A stretch of DNA of 38,753 bases from Frankiales bacterium. Its GTDB lineage: Bacteria > Actinomycetota > Actinomycetes > Mycobacteriales > Geodermatophilaceae. Position 1 is the stretch's first letter; each line of letters opens with the position of its first letter. The position numbers were made by a program, and so were the translations under genes. Positions 8,677 through 17,871 of the stretch are shown here, piece after piece. The stretch is from contig JAODNJ010000280.1 in NCBI GenBank assembly GCA_025465155.1, forward strand, positions 1 through 38,753, in the 5' to 3' direction. The notes beneath the pieces are model-generated. The model was not told the origin of the DNA. It did no database searches and worked only from the letters and a program-made list of their open reading frames with translations.

Positions 8677-10397
8677 GCGGACGCCTCCTTCTCGTGGGGA
8701 CCCGCACCGGTCCCGTCGACACCCGCGGTCCAGCGGGCGATGTTCTGGTCGAGCACCGGCAGCGGCAGCGCGCCGCTGCCCAGGACGACGCCGTGGAAGG
8801 CCGACAGGTCGAAGCGGTCCCCCAGCTCGGCCCGGGCACGCTCGCGCAGCCGCACGATCTCCCGCTTGCCGATCTGGTAGGCCAGCGCCTGGCCGGGCCA
8901 GCAGATGTAGCGGTCGACCTCGTTCTGGATGTTCTCGCGGGTGGTGGCGGTGTGCTGCCACATGAAGTCCACGGCCTGCTCCCGCGACCACCCGAGGAAG
9001 TGCATGCCGGTGTCGACCACCAGCCGGCAGGCCCTCAGCGCGGCGAAGGAGAGCATGCCGAGCAGCGCGACGTCCCCGCTGTAGAGGCCCATCTCCTCGG
9101 CCAGCTGCTCGGCGTAGAGACCCCAGCCCTCGTTGAAGCTGCAGGCCTCGACGTCGAGGTACCGCCGGTAGCGCGGCAGGTCCAGCTGTTGCGCGGTGGC
9201 CAGCTGCAGGTGGTGACCCGGCACCGACTCGTGGAAGGAGAGCGCCTCGTACTCGAAGCGGAACCGCTCCTCGGGCTGCGTGGCCAGCAGCACGTGCGCG
9301 CCGGGCCGGCTGCCGTCGACGGCGGGTGGCCGGTAGTAGGCCATCGCGGTGTTGCGCGCGTCGATCGGGTTGATCTCCTCGATGACGCACGGGGGCAGGT
9401 CGCGGGCGGGGAACCAGGCGGACTCCGCGGCCTGCGCCCGCTGCAGGGCCTGCTCCGCGACGGCCACGATCTCCTCGCTGGTGCGGAAGCGCAGCGCCGG
9501 GTCGGTGCGCAGCCGCCCGGCGATCGCGGGGAAGTCGGTCTCGCCCAGGGCCCGGCGGCCGATCTCGGTCCAGCGGGGGGCCAGCTCGTCGAGGACGTCG
9601 AGGCCGATCCGGTGGATCTCCTCGGGGGACAGCGACGTCGTGGTGTTGCGCGCGACGGCCGCGGCGTAGCCCTCCGCGCCGCCGGGGATGAACCGGACGC
9701 CCACCCGGTCGTCGGACCGCGCGACCGGCGCCAGCTCGGTCCGCATCCGCTCGGCCAGCGCCGCCATGGCCGGGCGCACGGAGTTCCGGAGGACCTCGCG
9801 GGCACGGTCCCGCACCGCCGGCCCGGCCGTGGCGGTCGGGGCGAGCAGCGCGTCGTCATCCAGGTCCAGGGCGAGGTAGCCCTCGAGCTGGTCGACGGCG
9901 TGCGCGACGCCGCGGGCCGTGGGCACGCGGCCGCGGGCGGCCTCCTCGGCGTAGCGCTCCCCCAGCGCGGCGAAGAACGCGCCGAGGCCGGCGAGCCGCT
10001 GCTCGTAGCGCGCGGCGCCGTCCGCGCCGGCGATCGTCATGGCCGGGACCGCCTGGAAGACGAGCCCCTGCCGGCTGACGTAGCCCTTCGCGGAGGCGTT
10101 GGCCGCCCACAGCGAATGCCGGGCATCGTCGCCGGCACCGCGGACCAGGGCGGTGAGGACGCCGTGGTCGACCCGGCCGGCCTCGTCGAGGGTGTCCACG
10201 TCCACCTGCTCCAGCTCGGCGCCGATGGCGGCGAACTCGTCGGCCGCGGCGACGCCTGCGGCCGACGACGGGTCCCCCGCCAGCGAGTCGAACTCGGTCA
10301 GGCCGAGAAGCGTCGCGTTGTACGGGTCGTAGGAGTGCTGGGTGGTGAAGTACCGCTCGCCGAGCTCGGTCAGGGCCTTGCCGGGGTCGTGCGGCAC
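8667..10397 (-). CDS. DUF885 family protein, putative metal-dependent peptidase/hydrolase
   Basis: 576 residues, typical length for DUF885. The family signature SFHESVPGHHLQLA lies at 387-400 (H389, E390, H395/H396), followed by FNEGWGLYAEQL at 421-432 with E423. The HE...HH plus downstream E layout resembles gluzincin-type metallopeptidases (HExxH...E), and DUF885 members are often predicted to be peptidases; the exact activity is not established to my knowledge. Start at GTG 10395-10397 with an AGAGGAG site 6 bases upstream. It begins 55 bp downstream of the SDR gene and ends inside the start of the next hydrolase. The peptidase-rich neighbourhood supports a peptide-cleaving role. Confidence 0.87.
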   Translation of the reverse strand: MPHDPGKALTELGERYFTTQHSYDPYNATLLGLTEFDSLAGDPSSAAGVAAADEFAAIGAELEQVDVDTLDEAGRVDHGVLTALVRGAGDDARHSLWAANASAKGYVSRQGLVFQAVPAMTIAGADGAARYEQRLAGLGAFFAALGERYAEEAARGRVPTARGVAHAVDQLEGYLALDLDDDALLAPTATAGPAVRDRAREVLRNSVRPAMAALAERMRTELAPVARSDDRVGVRFIPGGAEGYAAAVARNTTTSLSPEEIHRIGLDVLDELAPRWTEIGRRALGETDFPAIAGRLRTDPALRFRTSEEIVAVAEQALQRAQAAESAWFPARDLPPCVIEEINPIDARNTAMAYYRPPAVDGSRPGAHVLLATQPEERFRFEYEALSFHESVPGHHLQLATAQQLDLPRYRRYLDVEACSFNEGWGLYAEQLAEEMGLYSGDVALLGMLSFAALRACRLVVDTGMHFLGWSREQAVDFMWQHTATTRENIQNEVDRYICWPGQALAYQIGKREIVRLRERARAELGDRFDLSAFHGVVLGSGALPLPVLDQNIARWTAGVDGTGAGPHEKEASAWT

Positions 10398-10452
10398 GGT
10401 GCGCTCCTCTGCGGCGGGTGGGTCGGACGGGGTGACCAGGCGGGCGGAACGG

Positions 10453-11151
10453 TCAGAACAAGGAGTGGCCGCCGTCGATCGACAGGGTCTGGCCACTCAC
10501 CCAGCCGGCCGCCGGGGAGACGAAGAACAGGACGCCGCGCGCAATGTCCCCGGCCGACCCGATCCGCCGGGTCGCTATCCGCTCGAGCAGTGCCTGCTGG
10601 CCGGCCTCGCCGTAGGACTCCCACTGCCGCTGAGTCGACGGGTTGGACAGCACGAAGCCCGGAGCGATGCAGTTGACCGTGATGCCGGCCGGGCCGAGCT
10701 CGTGGGCCATCTGCCGGGTGAAGCCGATCTGCGCCGCCTTCGACGACGCGTAGGCCTGGATACCGGTCAGGCTCACGCTGCGCCCGGCGCCCGATGAGAT
10801 GTTCACGATCCGGCCGTAGCCCCGGCGCTTCATCGAGCGGGCGGCCGCGCGAGTGCAGTTCATGGTCGTCCGCAGGTTCGCGTCGACGACGGCGTCCCAC
10901 GCCGCGTCGGTCACCTCCTCGATCGGGACGTGGGTCTGACCCACGACCCCGCCGGCGACGTTCACCAGGATGTCGACGTCCCCCACGCCGGAGAAGAAGT
11001 CCTCCACCGCCGCGCTGACGGTGAGGTCGACGTCGCCCTTGTCCACCTCGTGGACCGTCGCACCGGCCACCCGGATGCCGTCGGCGATCGCCCGCCCGAT
11101 GCCCTGGGCGGTGCCTGTCACGACGGCGACCATGCCGTCGAGCTCGGTCAT
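10453..11151 (-). CDS. SDR family oxidoreductase
   Basis: 232 residues, classical short-chain dehydrogenase. Cofactor loop TGTAQGIG at 12-19, D41 region (GDVDL), NVAGG at 64-68, catalytic serine in NISSGAG, Y134 and K138 in YASSK, and the PGFV loop after the active site. Only a short acidic segment follows beta-2 (HEVDKGDVDL), so NAD is somewhat more likely than NADP. It probably interconverts a secondary alcohol and a ketone. The start is ATG at 11149-11151, overlapping the stop of the RpiR gene (ATGA), so it is translationally coupled to the regulator. It is the first of three different oxidoreductase folds in the operon. Substrate unknown. Confidence 0.9.
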   Translation of the reverse strand: MTELDGMVAVVTGTAQGIGRAIADGIRVAGATVHEVDKGDVDLTVSAAVEDFFSGVGDVDILVNVAGGVVGQTHVPIEEVTDAAWDAVVDANLRTTMNCTRAAARSMKRRGYGRIVNISSGAGRSVSLTGIQAYASSKAAQIGFTRQMAHELGPAGITVNCIAPGFVLSNPSTQRQWESYGEAGQQALLERIATRRIGSAGDIARGVLFFVSPAAGWVSGQTLSIDGGHSLF

Positions 11152-12071
11152 GCCTGGTCCTCCCTGACGGGGTCGTCGGTGGCCCCCGCGGCGTCGGACG
11201 GGTCGTCGCCGAGGTCCGGGCCCGCGCGGAAGGCACGCAGGATGTGCACCGACTCCTCCCACTGGTTCATCCGGTCGAGCCCGGCGTTGCCCAGGCGCTG
11301 GAAAACGGCCTCGACCAGGCACTCGACCAGCACGAGCAGGGCGGCGAAGGAGTCGAACGGCGTGCCCTCGACCGCGACCGGCAGCACGACGTCGGCGTCG
11401 TCGGCGGCCGGCGACAGCCCGTCGTCGGTGATGACGATGACCGAGGCGCCGCGCTGTCGGGCCAGGGCCGCCACGCGCGCGGCGGGCAGCTCGTAGCGGC
11501 GCAGGTCGAACACGATGGCGGCGCAGTCCTTGCCCAGCGACAGGTAGCTGCCGACATCGGGTCCCAGCGGCTCGGCGGCGAAGAGCACACCCGGGATCAG
11601 CTGATCCAGCTGCATGGCGAGGATGTGCGCGACGTGGCGGGAGAAGTAGCCACCGGACAGGGTCACCTGGCGGCACGGCGCGGCCAGCAGGGCGACGGCG
11701 GCGTCGAACTCGCTGGGCGGCACCGTCGTCGCGAGCTGCCGGACCAGCTCGACGCGCTGGGCGACCGACCGCTGGAACAACGTGGCGCCGTCGTCGGCCT
11801 GGAGCCGGTGGGCGGCCCGGCTGACCGGGCTGCTCAGCTGCTCGGTGACCTCCTGGCGCAGTTGCGCCTGGAACTCGGGGTAACCGCCGATCCCCAGTCG
11901 CGATACCAGGCGGAGCACCGTGGGCGTACTCGTCCCGGCCGCCTTCGCCAGTGCGGCGGCGCTCGCCAGCCCCGCGGCCGGGTAGTTGGCCAGCAGCGAG
12001 CGGGCCACCTTCTTCTCCGCCGGGCTGAGCTCGTCCATCCGGTCGAAGATCTCGTCCCTCAGCTGACTCAT
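11148..12071 (-). CDS. RpiR/MurR family transcriptional regulator
   Basis: 307 residues. The N-terminal RpiR helix-turn-helix covers ~1-78 (LSPAEKKVARSLLANYP; AAALAKAAGTSTPTVLRLVSRLG; GYPEFQAQLRQEV). A SIS domain covers ~115-260 (VTLSGGYFSRHVAHILAMQL; VIVITDD; VEGTPFDSFAALL), followed by an acidic tail. RpiR proteins usually sense phosphorylated sugars or muropeptide sugars through the SIS domain. Here the regulator sits inside a peptide-degradation operon, so it may control the operon in response to a cell-wall-derived or other anionic ligand. Start chosen at ATG 12069-12071 (GGGAG site 8 bases upstream). An in-frame ATG at 12096-12098 would give an ATGA overlap with the asparaginase stop and adds nine residues. 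Confidence 0.9.
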   Translation of the reverse strand: MSQLRDEIFDRMDELSPAEKKVARSLLANYPAAGLASAAALAKAAGTSTPTVLRLVSRLGIGGYPEFQAQLRQEVTEQLSSPVSRAAHRLQADDGATLFQRSVAQRVELVRQLATTVPPSEFDAAVALLAAPCRQVTLSGGYFSRHVAHILAMQLDQLIPGVLFAAEPLGPDVGSYLSLGKDCAAIVFDLRRYELPAARVAALARQRGASVIVITDDGLSPAADDADVVLPVAVEGTPFDSFAALLVLVECLVEAVFQRLGNAGLDRMNQWEESVHILRAFRAGPDLGDDPSDAAGATDDPVREDQA

Positions 12072-12094
12072 GGGTGGCGCTCCCACAGGTGCGG

Positions 12095-13009
12095 TCATGC
12101 GTGCGTCACCAGGCGCGTGCCGTCGTGATAGGCCGAGAACATTGCCGCAGAGTTGTGCGCGACGGTGACCGTGCCGTCGGCTCCGACGGCGACCAGGCCG
12201 CCCATCGCGCCGTGCGCGGTCAGCTCCTCCTCCACCGTGGCCGTGATCGCGGTCGCGAGGGGCTGGTCCAGGTAGCGCATCCGGGCCGCGATGTCGTAGG
12301 CGACGACCCCCTTGATGAAGGCCTCCCCTTCGCCGGTGCAGGAGATCGCCACGACCCCGTCGCGGGCGTAGGTTCCCGCGCCGATGATGGGGGTGTCCCC
12401 CACGCGCCCCTCGTTCTGGTTGACCATGCCGCCGGTCGAGGTCGCCGCGGCCAGCCGGCCTCGCGCATCGAGCGCCACGGCCCCCACGGTCCCGTGCCGG
12501 GAGGCCTCCAGCTGCCGGGACTGCACGTTGCGCAGCTGCTGCTGGCGCGCCGGCGTGAGGAAGTACTCCGGCGGCACGGTCGCCAGCTCCCAGTCGAGCA
12601 GGCGTTGCTCGCTGGGGGCGACGAGCAGGACCGCGGGGCTGTCCTCCATCACCTTCCGTGCGGCGTAGACCGGGTTGCGGGCGTACCGGCACGCGGTGAC
12701 CGCGCCGGCGTGCCCGTCACCCGTCATGACGCAGGCGTCGAGCTCGGCGGTGCCGGCCGCGGTCAGCGCAGCGCCCCGGCCGGCGTTGAACAGCGGGTCG
12801 TCCTCCAACTGCTCGACGGTCGCACAGACCGCGTCCAGCGCGCTGCCGCCGGCCGCCAGCACGTCCTCGCCGGCCTGGTAGGCGCGGGTCAGGCCCGCCG
12901 TGTACGAGCCGCGGACGTCCAGGGTGAGCTCCTCGACCCGGCCACCGGCCCCGCCGTGGAGCACGAGGGACCAGCCGCGGTCGTGCGGAGGGACGTCGTA
13001 GATCTGCAT
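12095..13009 (-). CDS. Isoaspartyl peptidase / L-asparaginase (Ntn-hydrolase, plant type)
   Basis: 304 residues. N-terminal part: LVLHGGAGG and DPLFNAGRGAALTAAG, both family hallmarks. The autocatalytic cleavage site is G173-T174 in RHGTVGAVALD; T174 becomes the N-terminal nucleophile of the beta subunit. The segment STGGMVNQNEGRVGDTPIIG binds substrate; the usual lysine of this loop is Q here. Enzymes of this family remove isoaspartyl residues from beta-linked dipeptides and hydrolyse asparagine. The start is ATG at 13007-13009 with GGAAG about 8 bases upstream. It lies 52 bp after the M55 gene and its stop overlaps the alternative start of the RpiR gene. With the methylaspartate lyase in the same operon, an isoaspartyl-type peptide substrate is an attractive reading. 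Confidence 0.93.
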   Translation of the reverse strand: MQIYDVPPHDRGWSLVLHGGAGGRVEELTLDVRGSYTAGLTRAYQAGEDVLAAGGSALDAVCATVEQLEDDPLFNAGRGAALTAAGTAELDACVMTGDGHAGAVTACRYARNPVYAARKVMEDSPAVLLVAPSEQRLLDWELATVPPEYFLTPARQQQLRNVQSRQLEASRHGTVGAVALDARGRLAAATSTGGMVNQNEGRVGDTPIIGAGTYARDGVVAISCTGEGEAFIKGVVAYDIAARMRYLDQPLATAITATVEEELTAHGAMGGLVAVGADGTVTVAHNSAAMFSAYHDGTRLVTHA

Positions 13010-13061
13010 CAGTTGGTGCTTCCGTTCGTTCGGGAGTGCGCGGGAGGGGGACGCCGCGACC

Positions 13062-13894
13062 TCAGCGACCGCCCGCCTGACGGGTGATGTAGGTGACGGC
13101 GACGAACGAGGTGAACATCGCCAGCAGGTCGTCGTCCTGGATGCGGACGGACCGCTCCCCGGTGCGCTCGGCGCCGCGGGCCCAGGTGGCGACCTCGGCC
13201 ATGTCCCCGGTCTGGAACTCCAGGTCGAGGGTCACCGGGCGGGCGAGCTCCGGCGTCCGCATCCCGTTCCCGGCGACCCGACGCACGGCTTGCTCGGCGC
13301 CGTCACGGATCAGCCGGCAGGAGTCGGCCGGGTGCAGGTTGCTGGCGCTGAACCGGGTGATCGACTCCTTGGTGATCACCTGTACCGCGTCCTGGGCGAA
13401 CGGCTGCGTCTCCTCCCACGTCACCGAGTCGCCTGAGACGAACGCGATCGGCACGCCGTAGTGCTCGGCGACCAGCGCGTTGATCCCGCTCTCCCCCACC
13501 AGCTCGCCGTTGATCCGTGCGGCGGAGAAGACCTCAGGGTTGTACGTGTGCGACAGGGTGGACGGGCGGCCCGAGATGGACCCGTGGTAGCCGACGAGGA
13601 AGGCCGCGTCGAAGCTGTCGTCGAGCCCCTGCATCATGTACCGCGGCTTGTGCCGGCCGGAGATGTAGCCGGCGCCGCCGGCGATTCGGCGGGGGTCGAG
13701 GTTGGCCATCGTGCCGTGCGAGTCGTTGACCACGATCTCGCTCGCGCCGCCGGCGACGGCCCCCTCGATCGCGGCGTTGACCTCGTCGAGCATGAGCTGG
13801 CAGCCGATCTCGTACCGTGCACCGCCGGTAGGGCGGCACTGGTCCCAGTCGACGATCCCGGCGACGCCCTCCATGTCGAAGGACATCCAGATCT

Positions 13895-13898
<4 letters not shown>
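13062..13898 (-). CDS. M55 family D-aminopeptidase (DppA-like)
   Basis: 278 residues, close to Bacillus subtilis DppA (family M55), a decameric zinc aminopeptidase specific for D-residues such as D-Ala-D-Ala. Zinc ligands and catalytic residues are visible: D8 and E10 in SFDMEGVAG, H61 in NDSHGTM, H105 in VGYHGS, H117 in LSHTYN (the nucleophilic or general-base histidine position), and a glutamate at 132/136 (INGELVGESG). All key residues are present, so it should be active. The start is GTG at 13896-13898, in a GTGA overlap with the second ABC ATPase gene, so it is directly coupled to the importer. This mirrors the dpp operon, where the aminopeptidase and the dipeptide transporter are encoded together. 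Confidence 0.93.
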
Positions 13899-14934
<1,036 letters not shown>

Positions 14935-14938
<4 letters not shown>

Positions 14939-15936
14939 GCCAGCACCTCCACCAGGCGGTCGCTCTCGAAGCAGGCGGCCAGCCGCCCCGGGATGACCTC
15001 CTCGAGTGGAGGCACCGCCTCCGTGCAGTGGTCGCGGACGTAGCCGCACCGGGGTGCGAACGGGCAGCCGGACGGCCGGTCGGCCACGTTGGGTGCGAAT
15101 CCGGGGATCGGGATCAGCTCCCGCTCCGGGTGGTCGAAGTCCGGGGCGGACTCCAGCAGCGCCCGGGTGTAGGGGTGCCGCGGCTGACGGAACGTGTCCT
15201 TGACCCCGCCGGCCTCGACGATGTGCCCCGCGTACATCACCGCGAGTTCGCTGCACGTCTGGTTGACCACCGCGAGGTCGTGGGTCACGAAGACCAGCGA
15301 CGCGCCGGTGTCGTCGCAGAGCTTCTCGAGCAGCTTGAGCACCTGGAGCTGAACGGTGACGTCGAGCGCGGTGGTGGGCTCGTCGCACAGCAGCAGGCGT
15401 GGGCCGCACGAGACGGCCATCGCGATCATGATGCGCTGGCGCAGGCCGCCGGAGAGCTCGTGCGGATAGGCCTTCGCCCGCCGCGCAGGGTCCGGGATGC
15501 CCGTCCGGGCCATCATCGAGACGGCCAGCTCGCGGGCCTCCTTCGCCGACAACCCGAGGTGCCGGCGCGGACCTTCGGCGATCTGGTCGCCCACCCGCAT
15601 GACCGGGTTCAGCGCGGTCATCGGCTCCTGGAAGATCATCGCGATCTCCGGACCCATGAGCGCCCGACGGTCCTTCGCCGGCATCGTGAGCAGGTCGCGG
15701 CCGCCGAACTCCACCCGGCCGGAGAGAACCTCCACACCCCGGGGGAGCAGCCCGGCGACGGCCCGCAGGGTGAGCGACTTGCCCGAGCCGGACTCCCCCA
15801 CGATCCCCAGCCGCTGGCCGGGATCGACGTCGAACGAGACGTCCTCCACGATCGCGACCGACCGGCCGCCGGGCCGGCGCAGGCCGATGGTCAGGTCCTG
15901 AACGCTCAGCGGCGCGCTTCCCCCCTCCACGCTCAC
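14935..15936 (-). CDS. Oligopeptide/dipeptide ABC transporter ATPase (DppD/OppD type)
   Basis: 333 residues. Walker [21 protein letters not shown] (the D-type Q-loop), LSGGLRQR signature, [12 protein letters not shown] Walker B, and VTHDLAVV H-loop. The C-terminal oligopeptide domain has [15 protein letters not shown]...C. It pairs with the DppF-type subunit downstream. The start is taken at GTG 15934-15936 (GTGA overlap with the permease stop); a second in-frame GTG lies six bases further in. The coupling fits the stoichiometric production expected for an ABC complex. Confidence 0.94.
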
Positions 15937-16811
15937 CGCCGCCGCTCCGGCGTGAGCAGGTCGGAGAGGCCGTCGCCGAGGAAGGACAGGCCGAGGCTGG
16001 TGAGCACGACCGCGAGGCCGGGGATCGTGGCCTGCGCCCACTGGGTGGTGATGAACTCCTGGCCGTCGAGGATCATGCTGCCCCACTCGGGGGTCGGCGG
16101 GGCGATGCCCAGCCCCAGGTAGCCCAGGGTGACGATCGCCATGATGTCCATGACGATGTCGCTCATCGCGTAGATCAGCGCCTGCGAGAGCACGTTCGGG
16201 CCGATGTGCCGCATCAGGACCCGGGCGTGCGACATCCCGCCGAGGCGGGCAGCCACCACCCAGTCCTGCTTCTTGGCCACCAGCAGCTCGCCGCGCATGA
16301 TCTTGGCGTAGGAGACCCAGGACACCGCCGCGATGGCGAGGTAGATGCTGCTCTCCCCCGCCCCGAGTACGAACACCAGGACGATGACCAGGACGTAGAA
16401 GGGGAAGGCGAAGAAGACGTCGACGATCCGCATGACGATCGCGTCGAACCAGCCACCGAAGTAACCGGCCAGCGCGCCGAGCACCGACCCGACGACGAAG
16501 GGGATCAGGACGGCGAGGAAGCCGACCCGCAGGTCGATCCGGGCTCCGTAGAGCAGCCGGGTGAGGACGTCCCGGCCGTACTTGTCCGTGCCCAGCCAGT
16601 GGTGCGCACCCGGTGCCTCGAGGGTGTGGTTGAGGTCCTGGGTGATCGGGTCGTACGGCGAGAGGAGCGGGGCGAACACGGCGACCAGCACCAGCAGCCC
16701 CACGATCACGATCCCCGCGACGAGGATACCGTTGCGGTACCAGGGCCGCAGCGCCCGCGAGCGCGCCGGACGGCGCATCGCGCGGGAGGCCCGTACTACG
16801 GCAGTCGTCAC
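15933..16811 (-). CDS. Oligopeptide/dipeptide ABC transporter permease (DppC type)
   Basis: 292 residues with a cytoplasmic basic N-terminus, a first membrane helix (~30-52), the OppC/DppC motif YDPITQDL...HWLGTDKYGRDVLTRLLYGAR, and five further helices containing the EAA-like loop (VAARLGGMSHARVLMRHIGPNV). It should form the translocation pore with the DppB-type permease. The start is GTG at 16809-16811, overlapping the stop of the DppB-type gene (GTGA). Confidence 0.94.
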   Translation of the reverse strand: MTTAVVRASRAMRRPARSRALRPWYRNGILVAGIVIVGLLVLVAVFAPLLSPYDPITQDLNHTLEAPGAHHWLGTDKYGRDVLTRLLYGARIDLRVGFLAVLIPFVVGSVLGALAGYFGGWFDAIVMRIVDVFFAFPFYVLVIVLVFVLGAGESSIYLAIAAVSWVSYAKIMRGELLVAKKQDWVVAARLGGMSHARVLMRHIGPNVLSQALIYAMSDIVMDIMAIVTLGYLGLGIAPPTPEWGSMILDGQEFITTQWAQATIPGLAVVLTSLGLSFLGDGLSDLLTPERRR

Positions 16812-17767
16812 GCCAGCTCCCTGCTGCCGAGGTCCACCCGCGGGTCGATGGCCGTGTACACGACGTCGGTGAGGATCCCGACGACGATCACGAACAGGGC
16901 CACGACGAGGGCGACGGCCTGGATGGTCGGGAAGTCACGCGCGAAGATCGCGTTGATCATCAGCGAGCCGAGACCGGGGACGGCGAACACCCGCTCGATC
17001 ACCAGCGATCCGCCGACGAGGTAGCCGAGGTTGACGCCGATGATCGAGACGGTGGGGATGGCGGCGTTGCGGACGACGTGCAACCGGAACAGCGCGACGC
17101 CGGCGGCCCCCTTGGATCGGGCGGTGCCGACGTAGTCGGATCCGAGCACGTTGATGGTGGAGGCGCGCAGGCTTCGGATGATCGTCGGGCACATCGCGAT
17201 CGCCAGCGTCAGCGCCGGCAGGAACAGGTAGTACCAGTGCTCGAGGGCGCTCTCGCCGTAGCCGCCGACCGGGAACGCCTTGGCCTTCACCGCGAGCAGC
17301 AGGATGAGCATGATCCCGACCCAGAACTGGGGCATGCCCTGGCCGACCAGCGTGAAGGCCCGCACCGCGAGGTCGCGCGCCCGGCCCGGCGCGGATGCGG
17401 CCACCGCCGCCAGCGGCACGCTGATCACGAGCGCGAGCACGAGGGCGAACAGCAGCAGTGACATCGTGATCGGGACGGCCTGGAGAACCAGCTCCGAGAC
17501 CGGCCGCTGGTAGGTGATGCTCGTACCGAGGTTGCCCTGGACCAGGTGCCCGAGGAAAAGCAGGTACTGGTCCCACAGGGGCTTGTCGAGACCGAGCTGA
17601 TGGCTCAGAGAGGCCACCCGCGCGGGCGTGGCGGTCTGGCCCAGGATCGCGAGGGCGGGGTTGCCGGGCAGCAGATGGACCATGAAGAACACGACGACGG
17701 TGACCCCGAAGATGACCGGGATCGACTGGAGGAGCCGGAGCGGGACGAATCGGAAACGGTCGAGCAT
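16808..17767 (-). CDS. Oligopeptide/dipeptide ABC transporter permease (DppB type)
   Basis: 319 residues. First helix LQSIPVIFGVTVVVFFMVHLL, then LPGNPA, a large periplasmic loop (LGLDKPLWDQYLLFLGHLVQGNLGTS, split by the typical GxS), and five more helices with the EAA loop DYVGTARSKGAAGVALFRLH. This layout is diagnostic for DppB/OppB. The start is ATG at 17765-17767 with a strong GAGGAGG site 6 bases upstream, so the permease block has its own good translation signal after a 104-bp gap from the binding protein. It is co-directional with it and presumably co-transcribed. Confidence 0.95.
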   Translation of the reverse strand: MLDRFRFVPLRLLQSIPVIFGVTVVVFFMVHLLPGNPALAILGQTATPARVASLSHQLGLDKPLWDQYLLFLGHLVQGNLGTSITYQRPVSELVLQAVPITMSLLLFALVLALVISVPLAAVAASAPGRARDLAVRAFTLVGQGMPQFWVGIMLILLLAVKAKAFPVGGYGESALEHWYYLFLPALTLAIAMCPTIIRSLRASTINVLGSDYVGTARSKGAAGVALFRLHVVRNAAIPTVSIIGVNLGYLVGGSLVIERVFAVPGLGSLMINAIFARDFPTIQAVALVVALFVIVVGILTDVVYTAIDPRVDLGSRELA

Positions 17768-17871
17768 GTGCCGCCTCCTCTCTCGTGCGGTGTCACTGGG
17801 GTGCGGGTGTCACTGCCGTCCGGGAGGGGCAGGGCGGCGCCACGGATGCGCCGCCGCCCTGCCTACCGAGA

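Noticed and set aside
6203-10676. Long plus-strand open frames across the left operon (about 600-660 codons each)
   Set aside because: No recognisable domains, and they are antisense to genes with clear active-site motifs and coupled starts.
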